This document shows positions 1 through 13,215 of a stretch of DNA of 64,000 bases, in pieces. The stretch comes from Panonychus citri (lineage: Eukaryota; Arthropoda; Arachnida; Trombidiformes; Tetranychidae). Location of the stretch: assembly GCF_014898815.1 (NCBI RefSeq), contig NW_026515428.1, forward strand, positions 1,054,001 through 1,118,000, written 5' to 3'. Below the pieces are notes generated by a model. That model worked only from the letters and a program-made list of their open reading frames with translations, was not told where the DNA came from and made no database searches. Position 1 is the first letter of the stretch. Each line of letters starts with the position of its first letter. A program made the position numbers and the translations under genes.

Positions 1-3000
1 TCGTTGGTTTCTCATTGATTGAAATGTCGCTTCTTTAACAAGGTAACATTATGATAGAAGAAAGAAAAAGAAATTGGTAAAAATTGATAAATTTTCTTTA
101 AAGATGAGGATGAAATTGGAATCGAGATGTTAGTCTGATGGAGATCAAGTCAACACTGAAACTGGTTTCTTTCGGTGATCAACTACCAACTTCTTAGAGT
201 GGAAAAAGTTTCCACCCTGTAAACTTCCCTCCGGGAGAATGAAGCAAAATAAAAGGTAAACTTGTCTTCTCTCTCTTTCTATCTTCCTATCTTCCTATCA
301 TCCAATTCTCTCTCTCTCTCTCTCTCTCTTGTTTATCATCTTCTTTTCTTTCTCCCTTTTCTTTTTCTCATCAATCTTGTTGTCCAACCAAAAGAAAAAC
401 TTAATTTGTTATGGATTTACACTTTTACTATTGATGATTAGTGATGATTAATAAATTGTCTCTTCATCAATGATTAAATAATCAACAGATTACCTGACAT
501 TTTGTTTTTACAGTTATTTGTCACTTGGATTTATATTTATAACGGATTAGTTAATTTTATTACCTTTCTCTCAATCTTAATGTTTGTTTTGCTTTTTTTT
601 TGAAAAATAATTTTCTTTAATCATTACGATTGCAATTAGATTTGATTGTTTCAATCAATTTGATCTAAATTATTAACTCTGGGTGTGTTTTAATTTAGTT
701 ATATGCTCTATCATTGTTGAATAATTGTTTACAATTAAAGGATTAAAGGTTTTCAAGTGATTACCAGAAAGTTATGATAATCATAATGAACAATTTAATG
801 ATCAGTGATTAGGTTTACATAACCAATCAAAAGATTAAATTGTTTCCTTAATCATTTCAATGGATTAATAATTATTATCATTATTATCAATTCTTTACCA
901 ATACCACTAATCAACTTGACAATTAACGGTATTTTGATTGCTGTTTATGGGATTCAGTTTTTAATTCACTTGATTAACTTGTAATTAGCCAACTAATCAA
1001 AGTTTCCAATAAAGAGAAGTAAAAAATTTATTCAATTAACATGTTAATCTAATGATTAAGATTTCCAATCAATTTGATTTAATCTATTTTTAATTTACTC
1101 ATTAAGATTGTCAATTATCATCTTAATTGTGATGGTTGATTGTTTCAACGATTCCAATAGTTTACAATTAAAGAGAAACGTAAATCATCAATTTAAAAGT
1201 GTTAATTGTTGGTGTTAAGTTTTTTTCCTTCTAATTATTTGGTTGATTAACTGAGAATCACAATTTAAATATAAATCTATATAAATAGTATTAACTGATT
1301 AATTGATTTGATTACACAAATTTTGTTGACAATTTAAAATCAATCGCGGTTAATGGTTGATTGCTAATGGTTAGAAACAACTAAATTAACAAGTTGATTA
1401 AGAAAAGTTTTTTTTTCTTAACCAAAACAATTAAGAAAAAAAAAGTTATGAGTTGATCATCGTTATCAACGAGTGTTAATTATTGATTGTTGATTGTTGA
1501 TTAGTGTGTCAATAGATTGTATAATTAACTAATTCACTGGATTGGGTTGAGTTGAAATGCTCTAAATATTATTGATAATTAAACAGTTGTAAGAGTAACA
1601 ATTAACAATTTAAACTTAATAAGAATGTTAATTAATTTAGTTCTTCTTATTCTGATTCATTTTGATTAGTTAATTGTTGAGAAACAATTTCAATCATCAA
1701 GACAAATCAAGTGAAGAGAATGAAAAAAAAAATTTATCAATTGTTGAAAATTTACTTGATTAGGAAAATCAATTAATTAGCAAACATAATTAGAAACTTT
1801 TTAATTGTAAGTTTGTTTCTAATTTGATTATCAGTCAATAGTCCAATCCAATGATCACAATTGTAACAATTAATTGTTTTCATTTTAATTGAAATCATTT
1901 CTCTCATTTTGATTCTTTTGATTATAATTAATTGTTGCTGATTGTTGATCAATTGTGTTTACTTTTTTACCGCTTAATTTAATTGCCTTGAGGGTGATTA
2001 ACTTTTCTTGATGTTAGTGATTCCATCTGACGTTAAACAATATAAACAATCAACTAATTGTGAACAATTTATCAGATATTTTAGTCGCAATTAACAAGTC
2101 AAAAAGGTTAATTAGTTGATTATTGTTGAAAATTAGCAAAAAATTAAATTAATTGTTAGTTAAGAGAGTTAGTATATTTATCGTTGTTATTATTTAGTAA
2201 AAAGCAATCAAAGCTTTTAGTTAACTTTAATTACTATTACAATTGATTGAGCTTTTGACAATTAAGTGTGATAAAAGGTTAAATTGTTAGTGTGTTGATT
2301 TAATTTTCTTGGAGGGAAATGATTAAAGGTGAGAGAGGTGAAAATACTAATTGTGTATTTAACAAGAAATAAAAATAGATGATTTTTGGCACAATCAACA
2401 TCATTTCTTTTAATTTAATTGCAACATTTGTTTAATCTCCTTGTTATTAGATTAATTCAGTTAATTAACTTGGTTAATCTTTTGTTAATTGTTTACCATC
2501 AATAAATGTTGAGCTGCATGTTGATAATCATCTGGTAAAAGGACATTTAAAGGTAATTGTCAATCTTAATTCAGCAATTTGTCAATTGTTTAAAATCAGG
2601 ATTTTAATTTCCATTGTAGTTTGTTGGGTCAAGTAATTAAGAACACAATTTAAAAATCATAACTGTTGACCTTTAGTTTGTTGGTATTGTTAATTTGATT
2701 GGATTAACTTGTGGATAATTGATGAACCAAAATAACGTCCAAAAAATCAGTTAATTGTTTGACTTTGAGAGAGATTTAAATTGACCAGAGTGAGAATTGG
2801 ATTACATTTGATTTGAATAAGAAAAATGGTATCAGTGAAATCTAAAGTTGATTAGTTAATTGATTAATTGCATCCAAGGTAAAATCATATGTTCCAAATG
2901 AAAAATAATCAAATCAACTGTTTCTTTGTTGATTGTAATAGTTAAACAATTATCAGGAGTCTTTGATGAAAATATACAATTATAATTGTAAGTTGACTAA

Positions 3001-3552
3001 TTTTAGCAATATAATATATTAATAGATTATAATTAATTAAATTGTTGGAAAATAATAAAACTGTTAATCCAATTCTATCCATAGGCTTGAAAATAGGATA
3101 ACATTTGGTATAAATTACCAACCAAAGAGTCCGAAGATGTAATTAGATTTTTTTTTGTATTTATATTAATTGTTGTGAATATAAATTTCATGTCGAGATC
3201 CTGGTTCTAATTGAAATGATGAAGATGTTGATGAAGAAATTAACAAATGATATTGTCAGAAATGCTTTGATTAAGGTGAATAGGGTTAATCAGATGATTC
3301 CCGTTGATGAATAATAATAATTAATAATGGTGAAGATTTGAATGAAACAAATGAATGGTAATGAGTAAAGTCAATTCCATGTCTTTTGATTAATAAATTG
3401 TTATCATAATTTGATTAATTGTCAGATAATTTGATGATGTTCCGATAACAATAAGGTTTCATTTTGTTTGGGTCAAATTTTTGCATTTTCAAGGAAATTT
3501 GTTAAAGAGTTGAATGAATTTTGATTCAGTTGTTGATCGTTGATAATTTATA
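1..3552. other. AT-rich stretch without recognisable genes
   Basis: No credible exon chain is visible on either strand. A (CT)n run lies at 308-329. At 232-247 a short ATG reading frame of five codons ends in a GTAAAC donor-like site, which could be a first exon or 5' leader exon of an unknown gene, but no partner exon was found. The rest is low-GC sequence full of CAATTA/TAATTG words. It may hold the promoter or UTR of a gene to the left. Confidence 0.5.
308..329. repeat. (CT)n microsatellite
   Basis: Uninterrupted CT dinucleotide run of about 11 units in noncoding DNA. Confidence 0.95.
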
Positions 3553-6500
3553 TTATTCGTCCGTTGTTGATGGTAGCAACATAATCATCGATTTCATGAA
3601 CGAAGCCGCTGCCAGCGCTGAAAATGGTTGCCAGTCCTTTTTTCGAGTACCATCCTTGTAATCACAAATTCCCCGGATGAAAATATATTTCTCCTTACGA
3701 TTACCATGAATAGATTCAACAACCGTATCAAATTCAGAGTCGAAAGCGTAAACACCAAACTTGGTCGCGATCTCAGCTCGAACTTGATCATCACGAACAG
3801 CTGATCGACCTGAAGCAATGGCACCAAAATGAACCATTGGCATACCGGAAGCACGAGGATCATAAACTCCCTCAGGGACTTCAGGATGAATAACTTCAAG
3901 AACATCTTTCGCACCAAGAGCCATGAACAATTTATCAGTTTCAACCGGTGGTCTTTTGAAATCAGTTTCATGTGATTCTAAAGCGGTCAATCCAGTGGTC
4001 AGATAAGTTTCCCAGGTTCGCTTGGAATCACCAGTAATCCCTTCTTTCCATAACTTTTGTGACAACTCTTGTAATTCCAAATTCACTGGTCCCCATGTAC
4101 GGAAAGAGAAACCATCAGCTGAATCATCTTCACCGTTCATAGCGTTGATGCCCTTTTCCTCTGCCGCTAAACTGGTCACTTTTTCACAGTGAATATAAAT
4201 GTAGGGCTTGTGTGTGGGTGAATTACTGTTTGTAGGTGGAGGTATTGAAACGACAACATCACCCAATCGTACGTGTTTACTGAAATCCGTATAATGGGCA
4301 ACACCACCGCCGAGTCCAACAAGGAAAACATGTTCAACATGTTGAAAGGTTCCTAATTATTAATAAAAATAGAAAAGAGAGAAAAAAAGTTTAAATAAAC
4401 AATCAGAAAACAACAACAATTAACAATCAAATTATTCAACAAAGTAAATATATGATCAAGTTTGGCTTTGATTTTGTTCATCTTCACACATTAGAATAAT
4501 TTAAATTGTTCCAACACCCACAAAGAAAAACCTCAAATTATCACAATTAGAATTGAAACAAGATTGAGAAAAGGTCAATCAACTGTTAATATATTAATTC
4601 AACAGGAACATAATTGATGTAACTTTCTGATTTGATTGTTGTTGATTTTTTCTCTCTCTCTAACAATCAATAAAAAGAATCAAATCAATCTCATCTATTT
4701 ATAATCTTCTCTCACATCATAATCTTAAAAGATTTAGATTTGATTTTGATGAGAATGATATTTAAAAAAAAAGTGTAAATAGATTAGTGATCTTTTTACA
4801 TTAATCTTATAATCATTAATGAGATTATTAATTGTTAATCAAGGTTTTATCTGTTCATCATGGTTGGCATTTTTACATTCAAAAACAAGTACACAATCAT
4901 CATTAATCAACAATTAGATTGAAAGATTAACATTGATAAAAACAATCAACCTTCAATCAAACAAACAAAAAAACTGCAACTCTGATTAACATCATCAACA
5001 AACAATTAGATATCCTCACACCTTAATTGTAAACATCAAAATTGACGATTAACGGGAATAGATTATATTTATAAACATCAAAACTTTGATTCAGTTCAAG
5101 TTCACTGTAACAATCAACACAATTAATAACAATAACAATAACAAAAAATGAATATGAGTTATGAAAATTTTTAAAAAACAGATTCAATAACAATTAACAA
5201 TAACAATTAACGTACAATCAATTGTCATTTTGCTTGACAAAAATTGAATACAAATCCTTGGTTAATTTATCTCTTTAAATATTCAACTATCCTTGAATTG
5301 TAATAACTAATAACAATAAACAATTTTCCTTATCCATGTAATAACATGAGATACCAGAACTTTTCTCAACAATTAACTTAATTCAATTAAATAAAAATAT
5401 ATACAAAGTAATTGGGAAACCATTAATTACCTAAAAGTCTTGTAGTTGTATTACCAGCGGCAATCATATCTCCTCTCGTGGTTCCTATGGTTGGTAATTT
5501 GGTTGAGACAACCCGATGTTTACCAATGGTACCCAAAGTGTAAACATTTGATTCACCTAAAATCAATGGATGGATTATAAATAAATCGTTATAAGATTAT
5601 CTCCAGAGGGATTAACTTGCTTCATTTGTATATTCTGCTCACCTTCAGTCTTATATTTAACATAAGTATCTTTATCTTCAATCATTGCATCAACTGCCAA
5701 TTTTTCACAATATTGAGCTGTTATGATGGCAATGGTTGGTTGCTGGGATTTTTGTACTTTAGGCATTTGTTTAACCATTTTAACTTGAGTATCATTCCGA
5801 TTAACCCTGATAAAACCAAGATTATCCATGGGTTCAATGATATTTTTGGAGATAAGATCAATAATGTGAAAGTTAACCTCCTCTTCAGTTGAATTGGTTG
5901 TCCTGGAGTTTATAATAAGTTTACATAAGATTAGAAGAGAAAAATATTATTAAAATTGTATTTCTAGATGAGATTAAGGTGAAACTGGGTTAATATCATC
6001 ATCATATTAGCTCACTTGACAATATCTTCAAGGGTAACTGCATTTGGATAAGAGGATTCAATTATTTCCAGGACACGGGACTGAGTTAATTCAACAATTG
6101 CTCCCAAAGCTGCTTCATCAACGGAAACTGTGAAAAAATTAACAAAGAAAAAGTTTTTATCATTAGTCTTGTTCATTAAGAAAATTTTAACGCTATTATA
6201 TTAAGTAATCAGTTATTAGTATTGGTTAATTTGATTAATTGTATTTGTATATATGTATCATGCACTAAACAGGATAACAATTAAACAGTTGATAATTAAT
6301 ACAGTTTATGTTAGTGGGTGTAAATGTTAATATGGATAAACAAATTTCTTTATCAACAACAAATAGTAATTAAGATTTTTTTTACAATACAAAAACGATA
6401 TTGTAACAAGATTATAAAAGAGAAGGCAAAGAATAAATTAATTTAATCCGATTCATCAAATGATAGAAATATTGTTCAAGATTAAACTGATTAACCTGCT

Positions 6501-8264
6501 GATTGTTTAATTGAACAATTAACTTATTATTAAATTAAGGTAGCAAAAGTTGTGGAGAAAGTTTTGTTTTTGTTTTGGCAAAAAAAAATCAAAATTTACA
6601 AACTTAATTAGATTGATAAATTTAGCTTAAAATGATGAAGATGATGATGATGATGATGATATTAGTACGTGAATATGATGATTAATGAGAAAACCCTTTT
6701 CTTGTTACAACAATCAACCAAATGGTTAATTAGATTTAAACTAATCATCCAAAAGAAAGTGAATATGATTAACCTTTAAAAAGTAAACTTAAATCAGTTG
6801 GAACCTAAATTATCATCACAACGTGAACGATATTGATTATGTTGATTCAATTGTAACAATTAAGATGAAGAATAAGAAAAAAGTTACAATTAGTTAGTAT
6901 GATTTGGGAAGTTATTAATTTGATGGGTTTACAATAAGGAATTGATTAAAAAGTGAGAGAGAGAAAAAAGTAACAATCAATGAGATACAATTTAAATCGT
7001 TGATTAGGCAACTAAAATAATCTAGACAAACTAACAAGTGATTAACTAATTGAGGATGATTATCATCATTAAGATAAGTCTGATGGTCTAAAGAAAATTG
7101 TTAGTTAACAAAAACATGATTAGAATTGGTAAGTTAACTATCTATAATTAGATTAACTTGATTATCGTTAGTGGGTGTCATTAAATTCATCTACATCTTT
7201 ATCCTTCACACCAACATCACCTCATCCTCCTTTCAACTTTAGCATCTTTTTGATAATATCTAACATCATGTTAATGATTAGTTAATATGATTGAATTAGT
7301 AAGGATGGATCAAAAATGGAAAAGTGTTAACATGGATTGAGATGAGAAATCAAATTAAATTGTGCAAGTGATTTAAGTGATTTAAGTGAGTGAGTGAGTG
7401 TAAGTGAATTAAATTGAATGGAAATAATAATAATAATGATAAATTAAAAAAAACCTTTTCCATCAAATGAAGAATCAGAATCGTTGATTGAAGAGCTATA
7501 ATTTCCCGAATCATCATAATAATCAATATAATGTGACTGAGATGAGCCTGTTGATGAAGATGATTTAGCTGATGGTGATAGATTAAGATTATGATAATTA
7601 GATGAAATCAGAGGAATTGGAAGATTAAATTGACTCTTGCTATTTGTTTCATCACTAGAATCATTATTATTAACCAAACTATCCAAGTTAATTGTTGTAA
7701 CTGTTTCCATTGATTCTGTTGGCAGAAAAGAGAAAAAACAAAAAAAACATAAAGGTAAACAAAAAGGTAAACAATAACAATTAAGACAAATTATAAAAAA
7801 AAATAATTAATAACAAAAACGGTAAAAATAATTGATGATATAAAAATATGATTATAAAGTGAAAAAGATTAAGATGGTTAAGAGACAAAAGTTAAATTAT
7901 GAATTAATTGTTAAATATTTTGTATAATTAGGCTGATGCAGTGATGCAAAGTTGTAACAATCAACGCTTCGATGCAAGGTTAATTGTTACCATTATTACG
8001 ATTGCTGTTTTGTAGTAATTATCAAGACAAAACTGTTAAATTGCAAATCATAGGAAAGTAAATATAATCATCATGATGACATTTAGATAGAAAGAAGATG
8101 AAGAGAAAAGAAAATAACTAAAAATATACTTTTTCATGCTTCTAAAGAACAGAAAAAAAGATGAAGATGGAGAAAACGAAAATGCTTAGATCATTACTAT
8201 GCAGAAGATGATGTATCGATTACAGTGTAGTGATGGTTCTTCCGGAGATTTAAGATGAAAATTG

Positions 8265-8314
<50 letters not shown>

Positions 8315-10130
8315 AGGATGATGAAGAAACCCTAAAATGGTAAACAAAAACTAACCATTTCAATAGCATGAAACAGAGTATAAATTTTTATATACAGAAA
8401 GTTTGTTGCTATTACTTGAATATAATTCAGCATGTGAGAAAGAAAGAAAGAGATTATGGTGGGATGATGGCGAATGAAGATAAAAGGATGATGATGATGA
8501 TGATGATGAGGATAAAGAACAAGATTATCTATCTAAATGATTTATATACAATAGAACCGAATTTACAATTCAATATGAAAACTAATCTGAATCAAGTTCC
8601 AAATTGAAAGGTTTCCTTTTTTTCAATTACTTCTCATGTTATCCCTTATATTCACACTCTGGTCATGATAATGATTATCAAGATGACTATTGGATGACAG
8701 AATCAGGAGCTGATTTATATTTAAATTCATATATAAGGTAAAAATCTTATTAACGGTTTTTTTTTGGAGATCGGGTTGACCGAATGTAGTATAATGGTAA
8801 ATGTGATAAGCAAAGAATTGATGAGGGTGGAAGATGATGATGATGGTAAGGTGAGAATCGAATTTACAATCAGTGAAATTGATCGATCAGAATAAAAGGA
8901 AAGGTTAGAAATTAAAAATTCAGGTGAAAAAAACCTAAAACTGGTTAGAGAGAGAGAGAGAGAGAGAAAGAGGGAAATGTTAAACCCGAAATTTGAGACA
9001 CCAGAATAGAGATTAGATTACAAAGAATGAGAATTAATCTGAATTAAACTGGAAAAAAAGAAGAATTTCCAGAAGAAATACTGATTACATTGAAACAATC
9101 ATCATTTAATAAATGATTAAAATTAATATAAATGATGCAACTAAAAAGAGAGAGAGAGACAATTTGTGTTAAATTGCTTTGAAATTACTCAGTAAGAGGG
9201 AAACAATTAACTACGGTTAATGTAATTGGAATTACATAAGAATGAGGTAGAAAGATAAATCTTTTCAAATGTGACAATAAAAAAAGTTAGGTAACTAATG
9301 AAGAGAAAAATTGACTAAAAAAAGAGGAAGATTGAGAGAAGGAAGAATCTTCATCATCGTCATCATCTTCTAGGAAGATGATTATATCGATGCATTAGAT
9401 AAACATGAGTCACAATTTTTTCTCAATCAATTATGAGGGCTGACGAAAATTCATAGAGTATATAAAAATGAAAAAGATGGAAGAATTGATAATAACGAGA
9501 AAGAATCATTTGATGATAAAAGGATAGTAAAAGTGATAATAAAAAGGCTGAGAGAGAGAAAGGGTTGACATTGAGTCTAATGGTGGTTGGAGAAGGAGGC
9601 TCAGGGGGAGATTCGTTGGATTGGATGGTTGATGAAGTGTTTAAATCGTTTCTTGATAACATGGATCGTTGGGCGATTGTTGGAAAAGTCTTCTTGGTCT
9701 TATCATTAAATTTTTTCTTCTTCTTATTAATCTACTTGGATTCTTTTGATTACTTGTTGTTGTTTTTGTTGTTGAAGGTGATGAGCTTTTCTTTAATCTC
9801 TTACCCGGTCGACTTGGTAATTCACTTTTCTCTTCTGATTGTTTCATGTCCAATTGAATTTGTCGTATGGTTAAAAATTTACGCTGTAAAAGCTTGATAA
9901 CCTTCATTATAAAACCAACATAATCACGTGGAAAATCACTTGGATTGACTAGATCACGGAAAAATTCTTGAGCCGTCATGAGTTGATCAGATTCAGTGAT
10001 TCCTTCTTTAAACCAGAATTTGAGACTTCGATGTTCCTCAACATGAGCCTTGGTTGTTGTCAAGTTAACTAGGAACACTTTAAATGACAAATTAAGGTGA
10101 GCAGCTTTACCATCGAGATCACTTTTAACT

Positions 10131-10170
<40 letters not shown>

Positions 10171-10988
10171 AGAGAATGAAAATGTAAATGTTACATCAAT
10201 TTAATAATAGAGGGAAATGGAAGAGAATAGAAAAGAGAGAAAAATCAATGAGAAAACCGGTCAAAAGAAAAATAGAGGGAAAAAGATGAGAAAAAGGAGG
10301 AAACCAGTCACATTAATAATTCACCACGAGACAAGGAGAAAGGGAGACTTTAGGTTAAGGGTGGAAAATGGGTAAATCACATAGGAATCGCCTATTAGAC
10401 AAGATGAAGGGCGAAAATGAGTAATCAACTTACCGGTAACACCAGGACGATTGATTATTATTCCCTTGTTATCACCACCACCCACATGCATGGCTCCATT
10501 TTCATCTAGCTGAGTAGCTGTTAACCTTTCCATTTTTAAAATTGTATGTCCAACAGCGGGACGAGTTGTGGTCATCAAAATTTTTTCTATCCATTTGCAA
10601 AAATAAAATATCCAAAGATAGAGGAGAGACACACAAAAATATAAAAATAGAAACACCAAATCCAAGGAGTAAACAAGGAAAATCCAAAAATAAGCCAAAA
10701 ATCAAGACCAATAAACCGTCACAAGATTAACACGAAAGACACAAGATAAAAAAGAGAATAAGAAAAAAAACCGTTAAGAGATTAATCAATTGGATTAGAT
10801 AATCACAAGAAAGAAAGAAAGAGAGAGAGAGATGAGATCACATTGAGAACAATTAAAATAAATCAACATGTTTCAGATAAAGAAAATGATTTGATTGTCA
10901 AGAAAGAAGCACAATTAAATCAACTGTCAATTTGTTCTAAAAAGAGAATAAAAATCACCGGTAATGACTCACCTTCTTCTGAATCCAT
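3553..10988 (-). CDS. Winged-helix plus nucleoside phosphorylase-like (MTAN/PNP superfamily) protein
   Basis: Eight exons on the minus strand join in frame: 10973-10988, 10434-10586, 9805-10128, 7455-7715, 6016-6127, 5643-5902, 5431-5556 and 3553-4352, giving 683 residues. The first exon holds only five codons; the alternative start is the ATG at 10575. The C-terminal half resembles nucleosidase/phosphorylase enzymes that cleave nucleosides such as methylthioadenosine or uridine. It starts with PTIAIITAQYCEKL, continues through VGLGGGV and FGAIASG, and ends with RGICDYKDG. The three acidic residues used by bacterial MTA/SAH nucleosidase appear to be matched by Glu in YCEK, Glu in DSEF and Asp in ICDYKD (my alignment by eye). 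A winged-helix-like segment (about residues 255-330) precedes it. The exon at 7455-7715 is almost pure Ser/Asn/Asp linker. The N-terminal 160 residues are unrecognised. Substrate unknown. Confidence 0.75.
8267..8310. repeat. (GA)n microsatellite
   Basis: A 44-base AG run inside an intron of the phosphorylase-like gene. Shorter GA runs occur nearby at about 8948-8967 and 10137-10167. Confidence 0.95.
10137..10167. repeat. (GA)n microsatellite next to a splice acceptor
   Basis: Read on the minus strand this is a CT run a few bases upstream of the acceptor of the exon ending at 10128. It probably serves as its polypyrimidine tract. Confidence 0.85.
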
Positions 10989-12453
10989 TTTGAATCAAGA
11001 ATTGAGATTAACTGACAGAGAGAAAAAAAGAATAGAAAAAAATTGTTCTCCTTTTTGTTTCGATTCGAAATGTAACTTGGAGATCGAATGAAGATCAAAT
11101 TTGTTGTGATGATGGAGAAAAGAAAATGACTGTTACTCTAACAGTTGTAGAATAAAAATTCTCTCTCTCACCTTCTCCCTTCTGTCTCGTTCTCTCTCTT
11201 TTCTGGTTATGATGATGGAGAAAAAAAAGAAAGAGAAAAATAGAGAATAAAAGTTACTCTTTCTTTTTTTCTTTCTATTCTTTTTCTTTTCTTTTCTATT
11301 TTGTTTATGTTTTTATTTTCGTTTTATTTTTTTCTCTCTCTTGATTAGTTTTTTTTTCTTCTTCTTCTAATTAGATTAACATTCTAATTGTTGAGTTAAT
11401 CTGATGATTAATTGGTGGAAATGATGATGTTCACTTTGTTATTCGTTTTCTTTTCACTTAACACAAATGTAAGTAATTTAATGATGTTTAATGAGAATCA
11501 TGATGATTAGAGTTGATTGTTTGTTGAATTGTCGATTTATGTTAATGTTTATTGTTTATTTTCCAAATTAATTTACTTTTCTCTTCTTTTCTTATTCTCT
11601 TGTCACAGTTTCCATTTTGTTTATATTAACACCATGGGTTGAATTTATTGTTTCTCATTGTTTATTCATCATCATCATGGTGTTGACTCAATTCTCAATT
11701 GTTACAATTCAAATGGTTTGTATACTTTTCTGGAGCGAGTTGAATTTCCAATTGGGTGACCTTTTCTTCATGGAGAATTCATAGTTGAACAAGAGAGACT
11801 TTCTCTCTCTTTTGCTTCTTTTCATCATCATCTTTATCATCCTCATCTTCTGGAGATGGTGTTGTTTTCTTACCAGGTCAAGGACGATGCTCAGGATTGT
11901 TCAATTTAATATGGAATTTCTGGTTCTTTGATGAAAGAAAACAATTTGATATCTTATATCTTTCCCATCAATTTTATCGCTTCAATAAATGATTATATTG
12001 ACATAGAATGATGATGATCCATGGTAAGGACAACCATAGTTTACAATCATAAATCAAATTGTGTTAATTATCTTTCTCTGTTGATTTAGTTTGTTGATTG
12101 TTAAGAGAAAAAGTTAAGTGGCAATTGATTATATCAATAAGATTGTTATGAGATCGATGAATTTACCTGATGGCGGTAACTCTACAATCTTATTCACTCC
12201 AATTTCTCTCTCTATCAATTTTCTTTACTCTTAGCAACCTAAATTTAGATTTTCTGTTAATTGTTGTCAACAATTTGTTAATATTATGACGACAATTAGT
12301 TGAAAAAAGCGCTAAATCTTTTAGTGATTTCACAATTATGTTTTTAGCTTCAACCTCAAGAAAATGTCTTGATTACAAAATTTTTTCCTCTCTTTTCATA
12401 TTGTCAACTTGACTAACCCATTGAGCTTGTCTGTTAATTGTTACAATCAGAAA
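10989..12453. other. Intergenic: leader of minus gene and upstream of orphan gene
   Basis: Head-to-head spacer between the minus-strand phosphorylase-like gene and the plus-strand orphan. It is rich in CT/TTC tracts. A GATGGCGGTAAC word sits at 12169-12180, about 275 bases before the orphan start. No exon was recognised; a TTACAATCAG just before the orphan ATG looks like a splice acceptor, so a 5' noncoding exon may lie here. Confidence 0.5.
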
Positions 12454-12915
12454 ATGTCTATTCCAGTTAATAATCAAAGTGAAGATAATTTTTATGAAAT
12501 TTACTTTTATTTAAAGGCCATTGGTCGATTGGATCGCGAGGATTTCTTACCGATGTTGTGCTCCGCTAATAGCACAGATTTAGGTGCGATTCGCAGTTAT
12601 GAATTGGACATTTTGCCGCAAAGTGTAAAGGTGACCCTAAGCGTGACTAAGGAATTTCGTTCTCTGCTCGTTGATGAAGATATGACGATAAGTTATCTTG
12701 GATTTATGTCTCCAGTTTATGATATTGTAACAGTTGACATGTTCGAAAGACTCGGTCGTCAAGAATTACAGATCGAAGATGATCCCTTACTATCGAGATA
12801 TTTGTGTCTAAAAAGAGTGTTTATCGAAGTGACAGATCATCAGCTTAGTCATAACGAGAGAACTGAACATTTCGAGGATGACAGAAAAAGATTGGAATTA
12901 ATCCTTTGCAGATGA
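12454..12915 (+). CDS. Single-exon protein of unknown function
   Basis: An open frame of 153 residues from ATG at 12454. The frame is also open upstream to 12409, but no ATG lies there. I do not recognise the family. The product is acidic and mixed hydrophobic/charged, with only two cysteines, no signal peptide and no membrane segment; it looks like a folded globular protein (YEIYFYLKAIGRLDRED near the start, ERTEHFEDDRKRLELILCR near the end). Coding sequence is more GC-rich and uses codons such as GCG, CCG and CGC more than neighbouring AT-rich exons do. Lack of introns among intron-bearing neighbours could mean a retrocopy or a lineage-specific gene. A splice acceptor-like CAG lies directly before the ATG. 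Confidence 0.6.
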   Translation: MSIPVNNQSEDNFYEIYFYLKAIGRLDREDFLPMLCSANSTDLGAIRSYELDILPQSVKVTLSVTKEFRSLLVDEDMTISYLGFMSPVYDIVTVDMFERLGRQELQIEDDPLLSRYLCLKRVFIEVTDHQLSHNERTEHFEDDRKRLELILCR

Positions 12916-13215
12916 TCTTAATAATCTTCCATTCAGCTGATTACCCGATTGATTTTTATCATCGATTTTGTACTTGTCCAATTTTCCATTTTGAATTTTA
13001 AATAATTTGAACTTTCTTTTGATTGTTGTTTCAACACCAATCAAATTGAAGGTCATTTCCTCTCATCTAGTGAATCAAACACCAACCAATGAATTCAAAC
13101 CGTTTTCTTGCTTATATTTATAATTAATAGTAAGAAAAACTCTGATGATGTGATTATTATGATACAATGAATGTTACAAGAGAGATAATAAAACGAAAAC
13201 AATCAAATTAGATTG
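12916..13215. other. Convergent intergenic spacer
   Basis: Exactly 300 bases between the orphan stop and the MFAP1 stop on the opposite strand. It presumably holds both 3' UTRs. AATAAA-like words occur (for example near 13187 on the plus strand). Nothing else seen. Confidence 0.5.

Noticed and set aside
9565..9897. Hydrophobic plus-strand frame
   Set aside because: It overlaps the coding exon 9805-10128 on the other strand and its composition reflects antisense of Lys-rich codons and intron T-runs.
10843..11091. Plus-strand Lys/Glu-rich frame opposite the first exon of the phosphorylase-like gene
   Set aside because: It has no ATG at its start, and the minus strand has a consistent ATG exon with a GTGAGT donor at 10973-10988.
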